Assembly: GCF_902459745.1 (NCBI RefSeq) | Contig: NZ_CABPSJ010000003.1 | Location: 714,957 to 778,956, forward strand | From: Pandoraea communis | GTDB taxonomy: Bacteria > Pseudomonadota > Gammaproteobacteria > Burkholderiales > Burkholderiaceae | DNA length: 64,000 bases | Direction: 5' to 3' | Part shown: piece after piece, positions 44,121-54,769 of the stretch | Position numbering within the stretch: the stretch's first letter is position 1 | Layout of the letters: every line of letters starts with the position of its first letter | Notes under the pieces: model-generated | What the model saw: the letters and a program-made list of their open reading frames with translations, nothing else | Told to the model about the DNA's origin: nothing | Database searches by the model: none | Translations under genes and position numbers: made by a program

Positions 44121-45881
44121 TCAGAAGCCTTCGCCGGTGCGCAGGTAACGCCACTCACCCACGGGCAGGTTGCCCAGCGTGATGCGCCCCATGCGCACGC
44201 GCTTGAGGCCAGTCACATGCAGGCCGACGAGTTCGCACATCCGGCGAATCTGACGCTTCTTGCCTTCCTTGAGCACGAAACGCAGTTGCTCCGGGTTCTG
44301 CCATTCGACCTGTGCGGGCTTGAGCGGCTGATCGTCGAGTTCGAGGCCGTGACGCAGAAGGGCCAGACGCTCGGCAGGGAAGTGCGCCTCGACGTTTTGC
44401 TCATGCTCGTTGTACGACACGCGCACGAGGTATTCCTTCTCGATATCCGAGTCTTCGCCGATCAGTTGCTTGGCGATGCGGCCATCCTGCGTCAGGACGA
44501 GCAGGCCCGTCGAGTCGATGTCGAGGCGGCCGGCCGGTGCAAGGCTGCGCAGGTGCGACGGCGAGAAGCGCACGCCGGCATCGTCTTCGGACCAATGGTG
44601 TTCACGTGTCACCAGTACGACTGCGGGTTCGTAGCCGTCTTCGGCTTGCCCGGAGACATAGCCCACGGGTTTGTGCAGCAGGATAGTGACGCGATTGGCC
44701 TGTTCCTTTCGTGCGGCTTGCACCACGGTGATTTCCTGCGTCGGCAGAATCTTCGTGCCGAGTTCGGTGATGACCTTGCCGTCAACGCGCACCCATCCCT
44801 TGGCGATCCACTCGTCGGCTTCGCGGCGCGAGCACAGACCGAGCTCCGACATGCGTTTGGATAGGCGCAGCGACCCGGCCGCATCGTGATGGACCTTGAT
44901 GTCGTCGTCATCGTCGCGGGTTGCACGCGGCGCGCGTGCGGGACGCGTCGATCGCCCGGCCTGGGTGTCTCGATCGTCACGAGCGAAGCGGCTGCGTGGC
45001 GCGTTGTCGGCGGCACGGCGCGGGCGGTCTTCGTCGAAGCGTCGCGGAGCGCGGTCGTCGGTACCGCGTTTGGCGGGACGAGCGTAATCGTTGCGGGCAC
45101 CACCTTCGGTGGCACGGCGCGGGCGGTCTTCGTCAAAACGACGCGGAGCGCGGTCGTCTGTGCTGCGCTTCACCGGACGGGCGAAATCGCCGCGGGCACC
45201 GCCCTCAGCGCTGCGGCGCGGGCGGTCTTCGTCGAAACGACGCGGTGCGCGATCATCCGTGCCGCGTTTGGCAGGGCGCGCGAAATCGCCACGCGCACCG
45301 CCTTCGGTGGCACGGCGTGGGCGGTCTTCGTCGAAACGACGCGGGGCACGATCATCCGTGCCGCGTTTGGCAGGGCGCGCGAAATCGCCACGCGCGCCAC
45401 CTTCGGTGGCACGACGTGGGCGGTCCTCTTCGAAACGACGTGGAGCGCGGTCATCTGGGCTGCGTTTGGCGGGGCGGGCGTAATCGCCACGCGCTCCGCC
45501 TTCGGTGCTGCGACGCGGACGGTCTTCGTCCAAACGTGCAGGACGTGCTCCTGCAACGCGCTCACGTTGACCGCGCACCGGCGGGCGTTCACCCATGGGG
45601 CGCTTTTCATATGGCTTTGGCGCGCCGGTTGCGGGTTGGCGCGGCGCGGCGCCACTGCCGGCAGGGCGTCGCGCGCCGCGGGGCGTCGCGGCATCGTCTG
45701 CCGGACGCGGACGTGACGGTTTTGCCGCAGGCTTCCTTTTCGCGCCGTTGGCGTCGAGCATCGACGCGGGCACGGCCTTGGTCGTACGACGCAGCGCGCC
45801 GGACGAACGCACCGGTGCGCGGGTCTTGTCGAGCGTGCGGGGATGTTTGGCGCCGAGTTTGGCGCGCGGGGTATCGCTCAT
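44121..45881 (-). CDS. rRNA pseudouridine synthase (RluF/RluB family) with repetitive N-terminal extension
   Basis: This 586-residue protein has its catalytic part in the last 260 residues: an S4 RNA-binding domain ([22 protein letters not shown], from about 338) and an RsuA-type synthase with catalytic Asp in [23 protein letters not shown] and [13 protein letters not shown]. The ending GEWRYL resembles RluF more than RluB. The first 335 residues are Arg/Asp/Pro/Gly-rich and disordered, with five 33-residue tandem repeats (116-280) and a partial sixth. It would convert uridine to pseudouridine in 23S rRNA, though the site cannot be read. Its ATG overlaps the glnD stop as ATGA. Confidence 0.88.
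   Translation of the reverse strand: MSDTPRAKLGAKHPRTLDKTRAPVRSSGALRRTTKAVPASMLDANGAKRKPAAKPSRPRPADDAATPRGARRPAGSGAAPRQPATGAPKPYEKRPMGERPPVRGQRERVAGARPARLDEDRPRRSTEGGARGDYARPAKRSPDDRAPRRFEEDRPRRATEGGARGDFARPAKRGTDDRAPRRFDEDRPRRATEGGARGDFARPAKRGTDDRAPRRFDEDRPRRSAEGGARGDFARPVKRSTDDRAPRRFDEDRPRRATEGGARNDYARPAKRGTDDRAPRRFDEDRPRRAADNAPRSRFARDDRDTQAGRSTRPARAPRATRDDDDDIKVHHDAAGSLRLSKRMSELGLCSRREADEWIAKGWVRVDGKVITELGTKILPTQEITVVQAARKEQANRVTILLHKPVGYVSGQAEDGYEPAVVLVTREHHWSEDDAGVRFSPSHLRSLAPAGRLDIDSTGLLVLTQDGRIAKQLIGEDSDIEKEYLVRVSYNEHEQNVEAHFPAERLALLRHGLELDDQPLKPAQVEWQNPEQLRFVLKEGKKRQIRRMCELVGLHVTGLKRVRMGRITLGNLPVGEWRYLRTGEGF
45015..45536 (-). repeat. Five 99-bp tandem repeats plus a partial sixth, in frame
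   Basis: Each unit encodes 33 residues on the pattern RFDEDRPRR-(A/S)[23 protein letters not shown]. Units start at codons 116, 149, 182, 215 and 248, and a partial copy starts at 281. The period is exact with no indels, and most changes are substitutions such as GDY/GDF/NDY and SPDD/GTDD/STDD. Confidence 0.93.
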
Positions 45882-48442
45882 GGTTCCAATGCTTCTAGTA
45901 ATTCGGTCTCGACGGCAATTTGCAGGCGATTGTCCTGCAAACGGCTGCCATCAAGCAGGAACGTATCTTCAACACGTTCGCCGAGGGTATTGATGCGGGC
46001 GGTACGCACGCTCACGCCATGACGCGCAAGTACGCGGGCGACCGCATAGAGCAAGCCGGTGCGGTCGTTAGCCGACACCGACAGCAGGTAGTACTGGCCA
46101 CGTTCGTCGGGCCGCAAATCGACGCGCGGCGTGACCGGGAAGCTACGCGAACGTCGTGGCAACCGTCCCTTGTTCGGCTCCGCCATCGGCTCGACGCGCG
46201 TGAGCAACGACACCAACTCGCTTTCCACCAGATTGATGATGTCACGGTAGCTGGTATCGAGGCCTGGGTCCGTCAACAGGAAACTATCCAGTGCGAAGCC
46301 GTGGCTGGTCGTGTGCACCTTGGCATCGAGAATCGACAGCCCCTTGCGCTCGAAATAGCCGCAGATGCGAGCGAACAGATCGACCTGATCGCGCACGTAC
46401 ACCATGACCTGAAGCCCTTCGCCAATCGGCGACGGGCGCGCCTTGACAATCGGAACGGCGCTGTCGACCTGTCGCCACAAATGACGCGTCTGCCATGCGA
46501 CGTCCGCCGGATCGTTGCGCAGGAAGTACGCTACGTCGAGTGTGTTCCAGAGCGCTTCCTGCGCGCGCTCAGGCACGGTGTACAGTCGCAGCAGCCCGAG
46601 CGCTTCCTCCTTGCGCGTTTTCAACTGCGAACGCGGATCGGGGTTCGCACCGCCCAGCACCTGCAAGGTAAGCCGATAAAGGTCTTCAAGCAGCTTGCCC
46701 TTCCAGGCGTTCCAGACTTTGGGGCTGGTGCCGCGAATATCGGCGACCGTCAGAAGATACAGCGCTGTCAGACGTCGTTCGTTACCGACCTTCTCCGCAA
46801 AACGCCGGATGACCTCGGGATCGGTTGTGTCCTGCTTTTGCGCGACGGTGCTCATCGTCAGATGCTCACCGACAAGCCAGACGATCAACTCGGTATCTTC
46901 CTTGTCGATGCCATGACGCGTGCAGAAACGTCGCGCGTCGGCCATGCCGAGTGTGGAATGATCGCCGCCACGGCCTTTCGCGATGTCATGGAAGAGGGCC
47001 GCAATCGTCAGTACCCATGGCCTGTCGAAGTTCGCGATCAACTGGCTGCAGAACGGATACTCGTGCGTGTGTTCCGCCACGGCGAACCGGCGGATGTTGC
47101 GCACGACCATCAGGATGTGCTGATCGACCGTGTACACGTGATACAGATCGTGCTGCATCTGTCCGACCACGCGACGGAAGTTGATCAGATACCGGCCAAG
47201 CACGCTCGTCTGATTCATCAGGCGCAAGGCATGCGTGATGCCCTGCGGTTGCTGAAGAATTGCCAGAAACGTACGGCGGTTCTCCGGATCGGCGCGCCAT
47301 TGCGCATCCATCAATTCGCGCGCATTGTACAGCGCCCGTAACGTCCGCGCCGACAGGCCTTTTACGCCCACGACCTGTTCGTATAGCAGGAATGTCTCGA
47401 GGATCGCGTTTGGATGACGTTGGTACAACTCGTCATCCACGATTTCGATCATTCCCTGCTTCTCGACGAAGCGCTCGTTGATCACACGGGTGACACCGCT
47501 GGTCTGCGGGAACAGACGAGCCTCGACATTGAGCAGTAGCACCGTATTGAGCTGGGAGACGGCCTTCGCCGCCCAGTAGTAGCGGCGCATCAGTTGCTCG
47601 CTGGCGCGCTTGGTCGTTGTCGCGTTGAAGCCCAGACTCTGCGCGAGCGATGTCTGCATGTCGAACACGAGCACATCCTGACGCCGCCGTGCGAGCAAGT
47701 GAAGCCGCGCCCGCAGCCCCTTCAGGAATTGTTCGTTGCGGCGCAATTCCTTCAGTTCGCGGTCGGTCAGCAAGTCTCGTGCGAAGAGTTCCGACCAGCT
47801 ATTGCCAAGGCCCGCCGCTTTCGTCATCCAGAGAATGACCTGCAGATCGCGCAGACCGCCGGGGCTTTCCTTGCAATTCGGCTCGAGGCTGTAGGGGGTG
47901 TCCTGATACTTCGCGTGACGCTGGCGAATTTCCAGTTGCTTGCTGCGGAAAAATGCACGCGGATCGAGGTCTGCCGAAAAGCGCTGCTCGAATTCGTCGA
48001 AGAGGGCACGGTTGCCTGTCAAAAGCCGCGCTTCGAGCAGGCTTGTTTGAACCGTAATGTCGGCGTGCGCTTCAATGATGCACTCGTCGACCGTACGCAC
48101 CGACGAGCCGATTTCCAGTCCGATGTCCCAAAGGAAGCCGATGAACGGCTCTACGTGCGACGTGAGCGCCGCTCCCTCGGCATGCCGATGCAACAGGAGA
48201 ATGTCGACGTCCGAGTGCGGATACAGTTCGCCGCGGCCATAGCCACCGACTGCTACGAGCGCGAGATCGCCGGGCATCTGACACTCGGCCCATGCTTCGC
48301 GCATGGCCTGATCGACGGCCTGACACATGCCGTGCAACAGGGTGTCGATCTTGCCGTGCGCGGAAAAGCGTTCGACAAGCTCGGCCTTGCGTTCTTTGAG
48401 GGCCTGACGTAGCGGAGAAGGGGCGTGCGCACGCGCGTGCAT
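45878..48442 (-). CDS. glnD: Bifunctional PII uridylyltransferase/uridylyl-removing enzyme GlnD
   Basis: This 854-residue nitrogen sensor uridylylates PII proteins at low glutamine and removes UMP at high glutamine. It has a nucleotidyltransferase motif [19 protein letters not shown] near residue 70, an HD hydrolase domain with [16 protein letters not shown] (near 490), and two C-terminal ACT domains that bind glutamine. It lies between map (78 bp upstream) and the RluF-like gene (ATGA overlap). The map-glnD order next to rpsB is also found in E. coli. Confidence 0.97.
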   Translation of the reverse strand: MHARAHAPSPLRQALKERKAELVERFSAHGKIDTLLHGMCQAVDQAMREAWAECQMPGDLALVAVGGYGRGELYPHSDVDILLLHRHAEGAALTSHVEPFIGFLWDIGLEIGSSVRTVDECIIEAHADITVQTSLLEARLLTGNRALFDEFEQRFSADLDPRAFFRSKQLEIRQRHAKYQDTPYSLEPNCKESPGGLRDLQVILWMTKAAGLGNSWSELFARDLLTDRELKELRRNEQFLKGLRARLHLLARRRQDVLVFDMQTSLAQSLGFNATTTKRASEQLMRRYYWAAKAVSQLNTVLLLNVEARLFPQTSGVTRVINERFVEKQGMIEIVDDELYQRHPNAILETFLLYEQVVGVKGLSARTLRALYNARELMDAQWRADPENRRTFLAILQQPQGITHALRLMNQTSVLGRYLINFRRVVGQMQHDLYHVYTVDQHILMVVRNIRRFAVAEHTHEYPFCSQLIANFDRPWVLTIAALFHDIAKGRGGDHSTLGMADARRFCTRHGIDKEDTELIVWLVGEHLTMSTVAQKQDTTDPEVIRRFAEKVGNERRLTALYLLTVADIRGTSPKVWNAWKGKLLEDLYRLTLQVLGGANPDPRSQLKTRKEEALGLLRLYTVPERAQEALWNTLDVAYFLRNDPADVAWQTRHLWRQVDSAVPIVKARPSPIGEGLQVMVYVRDQVDLFARICGYFERKGLSILDAKVHTTSHGFALDSFLLTDPGLDTSYRDIINLVESELVSLLTRVEPMAEPNKGRLPRRSRSFPVTPRVDLRPDERGQYYLLSVSANDRTGLLYAVARVLARHGVSVRTARINTLGERVEDTFLLDGSRLQDNRLQIAVETELLEALEP

Positions 48443-48520
48443 GACGGCTTCCTGAGTATGTAAGTAATGAGCCAGGCCGGGTAGCCGCCCGTTCGGCAGG
48501 CGGCAGGACGATATGAATGC

Positions 48521-49348
48521 TCAGGCTGCTGCCGCGAACGATGTTACGTACGACGAGCCGGGCGGCGGCGGGGGCGTCAGGGCCGAATGCGTCAGCACTT
48601 CGTGCCCTGTCTCCGTCACCAGCACGGTGTGCTCCCACTGCGCTGACAGGCTGCGATCGCGTGTCTTGACCGTCCATTGGTCGGGCATCGTCCGAATCTC
48701 GCGCTTACCGGCGTTGATCATCGGCTCGATAGTGAAAATCATCCCGGTTTGCAGCACGAGCCCGGTACCCTGCCGGCCGTAATGCAGAATCTGCGGATCT
48801 TCGTGGAACACCTGGCCGATGCCGTGGCCGCAGTATTCGCGCACCACGCTATAGCCCTGGGCTTCGGCGTGGGTTTGAATCGCCTGACCGATATCGCCAA
48901 GATGCGCACCCGGGCGTACCTGATTGATGCCGAGCCACATGCATTCATATGTGACCTGCGTCAGACGCTTGGCGAGGATCGAGCCTTCGCCGACGATGAA
49001 CATCCGGCTGGTGTCGCCGAAGTAGCCGTCCTTGATGACGGTGATGTCGATGTTGAGTGCATCGCCGTTTTTGAGCACCTTGTCGCCGGGAATGCCATGG
49101 CAGATCACATCGTTGACCGAAATGCAGGTGGCCTTGGGGTAGGGCGGATAGCCCGGCGGCTGGTAATTCAGCGGCGCCGGTACGGTGCCCTGTTCCTTGG
49201 TCATGTACTCATGGCAGAGGCGGTCGAGTTCCCCGGTGGAGACGCCAGCGCGCACGTGCGGGGTAATGAAATCGAGCACTTCGCTGGCCAGTCGACAGGC
49301 GACGCGCATCATTTCAATATCGTGGGCATTCTTGAGGGTGATGGCCAT
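48521..49348 (-). CDS. map: Methionine aminopeptidase type I
   Basis: This 275-residue enzyme removes the initiator methionine. Metal ligands and motifs are NDVICHGIPGD, LNIDITVIKDGYFGDTSRMF, CGHGIGQVFHEDP, FTIEPMI and WEHTVLVTETG. The open frame extends to 49531, but the ATG at 49348 gives MAITLKNAHDIEMMRVACRLA, the family N-terminus. The C-terminus carries about fifteen extra residues. It is divergent from rpsB. Confidence 0.96.
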   Translation of the reverse strand: MAITLKNAHDIEMMRVACRLASEVLDFITPHVRAGVSTGELDRLCHEYMTKEQGTVPAPLNYQPPGYPPYPKATCISVNDVICHGIPGDKVLKNGDALNIDITVIKDGYFGDTSRMFIVGEGSILAKRLTQVTYECMWLGINQVRPGAHLGDIGQAIQTHAEAQGYSVVREYCGHGIGQVFHEDPQILHYGRQGTGLVLQTGMIFTIEPMINAGKREIRTMPDQWTVKTRDRSLSAQWEHTVLVTETGHEVLTHSALTPPPPPGSSYVTSFAAAA

Positions 49349-49546
49349 TGCTGAATCGGGCAAGTTGCTTGAACAGTGTCGCATTATCGCACCAATGGAC
49401 GGTTTTCGCCCCGTCTGGCGCGGATTTCGGAGCGTTCCGACAATGAATTGCCGATGTTCCGGCGCGCGGCGGGCCACGGAGCGAGTCGGGTCGAATGCCG
49501 CGCGAACCGGGCGTTTCCGGCTTGTCATCACAAGTTCACGCGCCGC

Positions 49547-49576
49547 TTGAGTGCCAGCGTGGTGCGATGCTATAAT
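49547..49576 (+). promoter_or_regulatory. Extended -10 promoter of rpsB
   Basis: TTGAGT at 49547-49552, an 18-bp spacer, and TATAAT at 49571-49576 preceded by TGC, which makes an extended -10 element. This is the best sigma-70 promoter seen in the window. Confidence 0.8.
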
Positions 49577-49606
49577 CTCGGGCTAAGTCGAGGACGAGTT
49601 GCTGAT

Positions 49607-49633
49607 AAACCCAAGGGTTTTCCCTTGGGTTTT
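49607..49633 (+). terminator. Terminator-like hairpin in the rpsB leader (possible attenuator)
   Basis: An 11-bp perfect stem (AAACCCAAGGG at 49607-49617 with CCCTTGGGTTT at 49622-49632) has loop TTTT; one further T follows before AAGGG. The T tract is short and partly in the stem. It lies about 25 nt after the predicted transcript start, so partial or conditional termination is possible. Confidence 0.55.
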
Positions 49634-49866
49634 AAGGGTCTTCGCCGGGTTTTGCGGGTATTATTTGCCCCAATGTGGTGCCGGAGGGCGCTGCACCCGG
49701 TGAGGTGCCAGGTGGCAAATGTCGTCATCGGCTTGGAAATCTTGAAATCGCGGGCCGGCGCACCCAGGGTGCCCGATCTTCCCCGGCGGGCCATGCAAAG
49801 CTGTATGGCAGTCTGGCGAAACGGGTACGGCAGCCGGTCTAAGACCTAACCCTCACGGAGAATCAC

Positions 49867-50616
49867 ATGTCTGTCACGATGCGTCAGATGCTGGAAGCGG
49901 GCGTCCACTTTGGTCACCAAACCCGTTTCTGGAACCCCAAGATGGCCCCGTATATCTTCGGCCATCGCAACAAGATTCACATCATCAACCTCGAAAAGAC
50001 GTTGCCGATGTACCAGGACGCACTGAAGTACGTGCGTCAACTGGCAGCAAACCGCGGCACGATCCTGTTCGTGGGCACGAAGCGTCAAGCGCGTGAAATC
50101 GTGGCGGAAGCCGCAGGCCGCGCCGGTATGCCTTTCGTCAACAACCGTTGGCTGGGCGGCATGCTGACGAACTTCAAGACGCTGAAGTCGTCGATCAAGA
50201 AGCTCAAGGACATGGAGCAGGCTCTGGAAGCCGGTGAGCAAGAGCGCATGAGCAAGAAGGAAGCGCTGCTGTTCGATCGCGAAATGGCCAAGCTGCAGAA
50301 GTCGATTGGTGGCGTGAAGGAAATGGGCGGCATGCCCGACGCCATCTTCGTCGTCGACGTTGGTTACCACAAGATTGCCATCACCGAAGCCAACAAGCTG
50401 GGCATTCCGGTGATCGCCGTGGTCGATACGAACCACTCGCCGGACGGCGTTGACTACGTCATCCCGGGTAACGATGACTCGAGCAAGGCAGTTGAGCTGT
50501 ACGTGCAAGGCGTTGCCGATGCGATCCTCGAAGGCCGTGCAAACGCCGTCAAGGAAGTCGTGGAAGCCGTTCGCGGAGATGGCGACGAGTTCGTCGAAGT
50601 GAACGAAGAGGCGTAA
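49867..50616 (+). CDS. rpsB: 30S ribosomal protein uS2
   Basis: This 249-residue protein begins [31 protein letters not shown], the standard uS2 N-terminus, with [13 protein letters not shown] and [26 protein letters not shown] later. It binds the back of the 30S subunit. In E. coli uS2 represses its own rpsB-tsf mRNA; the structured leader here could act similarly. CACGGAG precedes the ATG. tsf follows after a partial terminator. Confidence 0.98.
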   Translation: MSVTMRQMLEAGVHFGHQTRFWNPKMAPYIFGHRNKIHIINLEKTLPMYQDALKYVRQLAANRGTILFVGTKRQAREIVAEAAGRAGMPFVNNRWLGGMLTNFKTLKSSIKKLKDMEQALEAGEQERMSKKEALLFDREMAKLQKSIGGVKEMGGMPDAIFVVDVGYHKIAITEANKLGIPVIAVVDTNHSPDGVDYVIPGNDDSSKAVELYVQGVADAILEGRANAVKEVVEAVRGDGDEFVEVNEEA

Positions 50617-50636
50617 GCGGCCACCGCTGCGTAACA

Positions 50637-50667
50637 AAGGGGGCTGCTTGTGGCGCCCCTTTTTTTT
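50637..50667 (+). terminator. Terminator-like hairpin between rpsB and tsf
   Basis: AAGGGG at 50637-50642 pairs with CCCCTT at 50656-50661, with an imperfect GC-rich inner stem, and a run of eight T residues follows (50660-50667). It probably lets only part of transcription continue into tsf. Confidence 0.75.
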
Positions 50668-50770
50668 AGTCCGATTTTCCCGCGTCGGGTGCGCGGGGCG
50701 CCGAGAGCGGGCAGTGCGGCCGTTCGGGCGCCATCCTCTCCCGACTGATTCGATATACAGGAGTAACGAT

Positions 50771-51652
50771 ATGCCGGCAATTACTGCAGCAATGGTGGGC
50801 GAACTGCGCGCCAAGACCGATGCGCCGATGATGGAATGCAAGAAGGCGCTGACTGAAGCCGACGGCGACATGGTCCGTGCTGAAGAAATCCTGCGTGTCA
50901 AGCTGGGTAGCAAGGCCAGCAAGGCCGCCAGCCGTATCACGGCAGAAGGCGTGATCGCTGCCTACATCGACGGCAGCAAGGGCGCCGTTGTCGAAATCAA
51001 CTGCGAAACCGATTTCGTCTCGAAGAACGATGACTTCCTGAAGTTCGCCAACGACGTGGCCAAGCTGGTCGCCGAGAACGGCCCGGCCGACGTGGCGGCT
51101 CTGTCGGCGCTGCCGCTCGAAGGCAAGACCGTCGAGCAGGTGCGTGCCGACCTGATCGGCAAGATCGGCGAAAACATGACGATCCGTCGCTTCCAGCGTT
51201 ACGAGACGTCGGGCAAGCTGGCTGCGTACCTGCACGGCACGCGTATCGGCGTGGTCGTCGAGTACGAAGGTGCTGACGCTGAAGTGGGCAAGAACGTCGC
51301 CATGCACATCGCCGCCATGAAGCCGGTGGCCGTGTCGGGCGATCAGGTCTCGCCGGAGCTGATCGAGAAGGAGCGTAAGGTCGCTGCCGAGAAGGCTGCC
51401 GAATCGGGCAAGCCGGCAGAGATCGTCGCCAAGATGGTGGAAGGCAGCGTGCAGAAGTTCCTGAAGGAAGTCTCGCTGTTCAACCAGGCTTACGTGAAGG
51501 ACGACAAGTCGACCGTCGAGCAGATGCTCAAGGCCAACAACACGTCGGTGAAGAGCTTCACCATGTTCGTGGTTGGCGAAGGCATCGAGAAGAAGCAGGA
51601 CGACTTCGCTGCCGAAGTGGCCGCACAAGTGGCCGCTGCCAAGCAGTCGTAA
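50771..51652 (+). CDS. tsf: Translation elongation factor Ts
   Basis: This 293-residue factor exchanges GDP for GTP on EF-Tu. The N-terminal UBA-like domain ([30 protein letters not shown]) and the core segment [27 protein letters not shown] are diagnostic. AGGAG lies eight bases before the ATG at 50771. It is co-transcribed with rpsB at least in part. Confidence 0.98.
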   Translation: MPAITAAMVGELRAKTDAPMMECKKALTEADGDMVRAEEILRVKLGSKASKAASRITAEGVIAAYIDGSKGAVVEINCETDFVSKNDDFLKFANDVAKLVAENGPADVAALSALPLEGKTVEQVRADLIGKIGENMTIRRFQRYETSGKLAAYLHGTRIGVVVEYEGADAEVGKNVAMHIAAMKPVAVSGDQVSPELIEKERKVAAEKAAESGKPAEIVAKMVEGSVQKFLKEVSLFNQAYVKDDKSTVEQMLKANNTSVKSFTMFVVGEGIEKKQDDFAAEVAAQVAAAKQS

Positions 51653-51749
51653 TTCGCGCAGTATCGCAGTATCCGGGGGCGGCGGTGCCGTCCCCGTTGT
51701 TTCATCCAGAATACCCAACAGTGCCCGACCAGACTTCTTAAGGACCGCC

Positions 51750-52463
51750 ATGTCTACTCCTTACAAACGCGTACTTCTCAAGCTCTCTGGTGAAGCCCTC
51801 ATGGGTGACGATGCATTCGGCATCAATCGTGCGACCATCGAGCGCATGGTTGGCGATATTGCCGAAGTCGTTCGCCTGGGCACGCAATTGGCCGTCGTGA
51901 TCGGCGGTGGCAATATTTTCCGGGGTGTGGCTGGCGGAGCCGCCGGTATGGACCGTGCGACTGCCGACTATATGGGCATGCTGGCCACCATGATGAACGC
52001 CCTGGCGCTGCAAGATGCCATGCGTCACGCCGGTATCGAGGCGCGTGTACAGTCCGCGCTGCGCATGGACCAAGTCGTTGAGCCGTACATCCGCCCGCGT
52101 GCGATCCGTCAGCTCGAAGAGGGCAAAGTCGTGATTTTCGCCGCAGGCACGGGCAACCCGTTTTTCACGACCGACACGGCGGCTGCGCTGCGCGGCTCGG
52201 AAGTCGGCGCCGAAGTGGTGCTCAAGGCGACCAAGGTCGACGGCGTGTACTCGGCTGATCCCAAGAAGGACCCCAACGCGGTAAAGTATTCGACCATCAG
52301 CTTCGATGAAGCCATTTCGAAGAACCTGCAGGTCATGGACGCGACGGCTTTCGCGCTGTGCCGCGATCAGAAGATGCCGGTGCGCGTTTTCTCGATTGTG
52401 AAGCCGGGCGCGCTCAAGCACGTTATCCTCGGCGAAGACGAGGGAACGCTCGTCCACGTTTGA
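51750..52463 (+). CDS. pyrH: UMP kinase
   Basis: This 237-residue hexameric kinase phosphorylates UMP to UDP. It begins [15 protein letters not shown] and has [36 protein letters not shown] and the phosphate-binding [18 protein letters not shown] precedes the ATG at 51750. It sits in the usual tsf-pyrH-frr order. Confidence 0.98.
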   Translation: MSTPYKRVLLKLSGEALMGDDAFGINRATIERMVGDIAEVVRLGTQLAVVIGGGNIFRGVAGGAAGMDRATADYMGMLATMMNALALQDAMRHAGIEARVQSALRMDQVVEPYIRPRAIRQLEEGKVVIFAAGTGNPFFTTDTAAALRGSEVGAEVVLKATKVDGVYSADPKKDPNAVKYSTISFDEAISKNLQVMDATAFALCRDQKMPVRVFSIVKPGALKHVILGEDEGTLVHV

Positions 52464-52473
52464 GCTCAAATTG

Positions 52474-52505
52474 CGGCGTTGGCGTGCATTGGCGCGCCAA
52501 CGCCG
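52474..52505 (+). other. Stable hairpin between pyrH and frr
   Basis: An 11-bp perfect stem (CGGCGTTGGCG at 52474-52484 with CGCCAACGCCG at 52495-52505) has a 10-base loop and no T tract. It lies 11 bp after the pyrH stop and 44 bp before frr. It may be an mRNA processing or stability element. Confidence 0.6.
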
Positions 52506-52549
52506 TATCATTTACGTTTTGCGTAACAATTCAAGGTTTGGAGGTTGTC

Positions 52550-53110
52550 ATGAGCGTTGCTGACATCAAGAAAAATGTCGAGCAAAAGATGAAAAGCTCG
52601 ATCGAGTCGTTCAAGAACAACCTGGCGAAGATTCGTACCGGTCGCGCGCACGCCGGCCTGCTCGATCATGTGCAGGTGGATTACTACGGCTCGATGGTGC
52701 CTATCTCCCAGGTCGCTAACGTGAACCTCGTAGACAGTCGTACGATCGGCGTGCAGCCGTGGGAAAAGAAGATGGTCCCCGTGGTCGAGAAGGCCATTCG
52801 CGAATCGGATCTGGGTCTGAACCCCGCCACGCAAGGCGATCTGATTCGTGTGCCGATGCCCATGCTGACTGAGGAGCGTCGTCGCGAACTGACCAAGCTG
52901 GTCAAGTCGGAAGGCGAGTCCGCCAAGGTTGCCGTGCGTAATCTGCGCCGTGATGCCAACGAGCAACTCAAGAAGCTCGTCAAGGATAAGGAAGCCTCGG
53001 AAGACGATGAGCGCCGTGGCAGCGACGAAGTTCAGAAGCTCACGGACAAGTTTGTCGCCGAGATCGACGAGTTGGTGAAGCAGAAAGACGCCGAGATCAT
53101 GACGGTTTGA
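52550..53110 (+). CDS. frr: Ribosome recycling factor
   Basis: This 186-residue protein splits post-termination ribosomes with EF-G. It has [39 protein letters not shown] near the N-terminus and [41 protein letters not shown] later, the complete family pattern. GGAGG precedes the ATG at 52550. uppS follows 65 bp later. Confidence 0.98.
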   Translation: MSVADIKKNVEQKMKSSIESFKNNLAKIRTGRAHAGLLDHVQVDYYGSMVPISQVANVNLVDSRTIGVQPWEKKMVPVVEKAIRESDLGLNPATQGDLIRVPMPMLTEERRRELTKLVKSEGESAKVAVRNLRRDANEQLKKLVKDKEASEDDERRGSDEVQKLTDKFVAEIDELVKQKDAEIMTV

Positions 53111-53175
53111 GTGCCCCTGGCACTCACCGTAAGATCTCCGCCGACTTTCGCGCTCGACTCCCGCGCCGTATCTCA

Positions 53176-53958
53176 ATGGGTTTTCTCAGCTCTTCGCTCT
53201 CTGTTCCCGAATCAGCGAGCATTCCGCGCCACGTCGCCATCGTCATGGATGGCAACGGGCGTTGGGCTACCAGTCGTAAATTGCCCCGTGTCGCAGGGCA
53301 TAAGCGTGGCGTCGATGCCGTGCGTGAAGCGGTGACGGCATGCGCCGAACTCGGCATCGAATACCTGACCCTGTTCGCGTTCAGTTCCGAGAACTGGCGT
53401 CGTCCGCAGGATGAGGTCTCGACGCTGATGCAGCTTTTCATCCTCGCGCTCGAGCGCGAGGTGGGGAAGCTGCACAGTAATGGAATTCGTCTGCGTGTGA
53501 TCGGAGCGCTCGAAGCGTTCGAACCGCGCATTCAGGAACTGGTCAAGCGTGCGGAAGCGCGTACGCGGGACAACAAAGGTCTCACGCTGACTATCGCAGC
53601 CAACTACGGCGGGCGGTGGGACATTCTGCAAGCCGCACAGAAGCTCGCTGCCGCGCGTGTCGCGCAGGGTGGGGCCGCTGCGCTCGAGACATCGTTCAGC
53701 GAAGACGACCTCGCGCCTTACCTGAGCATGGCGTATGCGCCGGAGCCGGATCTTTTCATTCGAACTGGCGGCGACCAGCGCGTCAGTAATTTTCTGCTCT
53801 GGCAACTGGCGTACACTGAACTGTATTTCACCGAAGAATTCTGGCCGGACTTCAACGCCAATACGCTCAAGCGGGCCGTCGCCGAGTTTCAACAGCGCGA
53901 GCGCCGCTTCGGCCGTACCAGCGCGCAAGTTCAGAACCCCTCGGGACAATCCGCCTGA
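53176..53958 (+). CDS. uppS: Undecaprenyl diphosphate synthase
   Basis: This 260-residue cis-prenyltransferase makes the C55 lipid carrier for peptidoglycan. It has [13 protein letters not shown] (catalytic Asp), [24 protein letters not shown], and the C-terminal [28 protein letters not shown]. The ATG at 53176 is preferred over an upstream start at 53107, which would add 23 residues. Its stop overlaps the cdsA start (TGATG). Confidence 0.96.
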   Translation: MGFLSSSLSVPESASIPRHVAIVMDGNGRWATSRKLPRVAGHKRGVDAVREAVTACAELGIEYLTLFAFSSENWRRPQDEVSTLMQLFILALEREVGKLHSNGIRLRVIGALEAFEPRIQELVKRAEARTRDNKGLTLTIAANYGGRWDILQAAQKLAAARVAQGGAAALETSFSEDDLAPYLSMAYAPEPDLFIRTGGDQRVSNFLLWQLAYTELYFTEEFWPDFNANTLKRAVAEFQQRERRFGRTSAQVQNPSGQSA

Positions 53959-54767
53959 TGCTCAAGACACGCGTTATTACCGCTGTCGTACTTCTCGCCA
54001 TTCTCTTGCCCGTGATCTTCGTCGGTACGCCGGCGCAGTTCGCATTGCTTGCGGCCGTGATTGTGGCTGCCGCCGGTTGGGAATGGGGGCGGCTCGTCGG
54101 TCTGAACGGAACAGGTGCCGTCTTCTATGGTGCGCTCGCGCTGCTGGGCGTGGGCTTCACATGGGTGGGCGGCTGGACACTGTCGTCGATCTGGCTCAAG
54201 CCCGCCGCCATCTTCTGGCTGCTGGCCGGACCCTATACGCTGGCACGTAAGCCCGCAACCAAGGGGGCATGGCGCGGTTTGCTGCTTGTCGCCGGTCCGG
54301 TGTTGCTGATTGCGGCGTGGCAGGCGCTGTGTCTTGCGCGTGAGCGGGGCGTGGCATTTCTTCTCTCGGTACTCGTGATCGTTTGGCTCGCCGATACCGG
54401 TGCCTATTTTGCCGGTCGCGCGTTCGGCCGTCGCAAGCTTGCCCCCTCGATCAGTCCTGGGAAGTCTTGGGAAGGCGCTGTCGGAGGGTGGCTGTTGGTG
54501 CTCGTGGCCGCCGCGGCGGTGCTCGCGAGCGGCTTGCAGGCGCCGACCATCGTTTCTCATCTCGCAGGCGCGCTCGGCCTGGCACTTGGCGCATTGGCGC
54601 TGACGGTGCTGGTGGCTTTTTCGGTCGTGGGCGATCTGTTCGAATCTCAACTCAAGCGGCAAGCCGGTGTGAAAGATTCCAGCGCGCTGCTGCCTGGCCA
54701 TGGGGGCGTGCTCGACAGAATCGACGCATTGCTTCCTGTGCTCCCACTGGCTCTGCTCTTCGTCTGA
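53958..54767 (+). CDS. cdsA: Phosphatidate cytidylyltransferase CdsA
   Basis: This 269-residue membrane enzyme converts phosphatidate and CTP to CDP-diacylglycerol, the precursor of all phospholipids. About seven to eight hydrophobic helices are visible, with the C-terminal signature [39 protein letters not shown]. One-base overlap with uppS, and dxr starts two bases after its stop. Confidence 0.96.
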   Translation: MLKTRVITAVVLLAILLPVIFVGTPAQFALLAAVIVAAAGWEWGRLVGLNGTGAVFYGALALLGVGFTWVGGWTLSSIWLKPAAIFWLLAGPYTLARKPATKGAWRGLLLVAGPVLLIAAWQALCLARERGVAFLLSVLVIVWLADTGAYFAGRAFGRRKLAPSISPGKSWEGAVGGWLLVLVAAAAVLASGLQAPTIVSHLAGALGLALGALALTVLVAFSVVGDLFESQLKRQAGVKDSSALLPGHGGVLDRIDALLPVLPLALLFV

Positions 54768-54769
54768 TC

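Larger units (their letters stand above)
49349..49866. promoter_or_regulatory. Divergent map/rpsB region with the rpsB promoter and leader
   Basis: No gene is evident. The plus strand carries a strong promoter at 49547-49576, a terminator-like hairpin at 49607-49633 and a second structured segment at 49663-49720, in which ATTTGCC pairs with GGCAAAT around an inner GGTGC/GCACC stem. The leader is about 285 nt before rpsB. A map promoter on the minus strand was not identified. Confidence 0.65.

Noticed and set aside
49583-49866. tRNA or other stable RNA gene before rpsB
   Set aside because: No cloverleaf or CCA end fits; the stems are better explained as mRNA leader structure.
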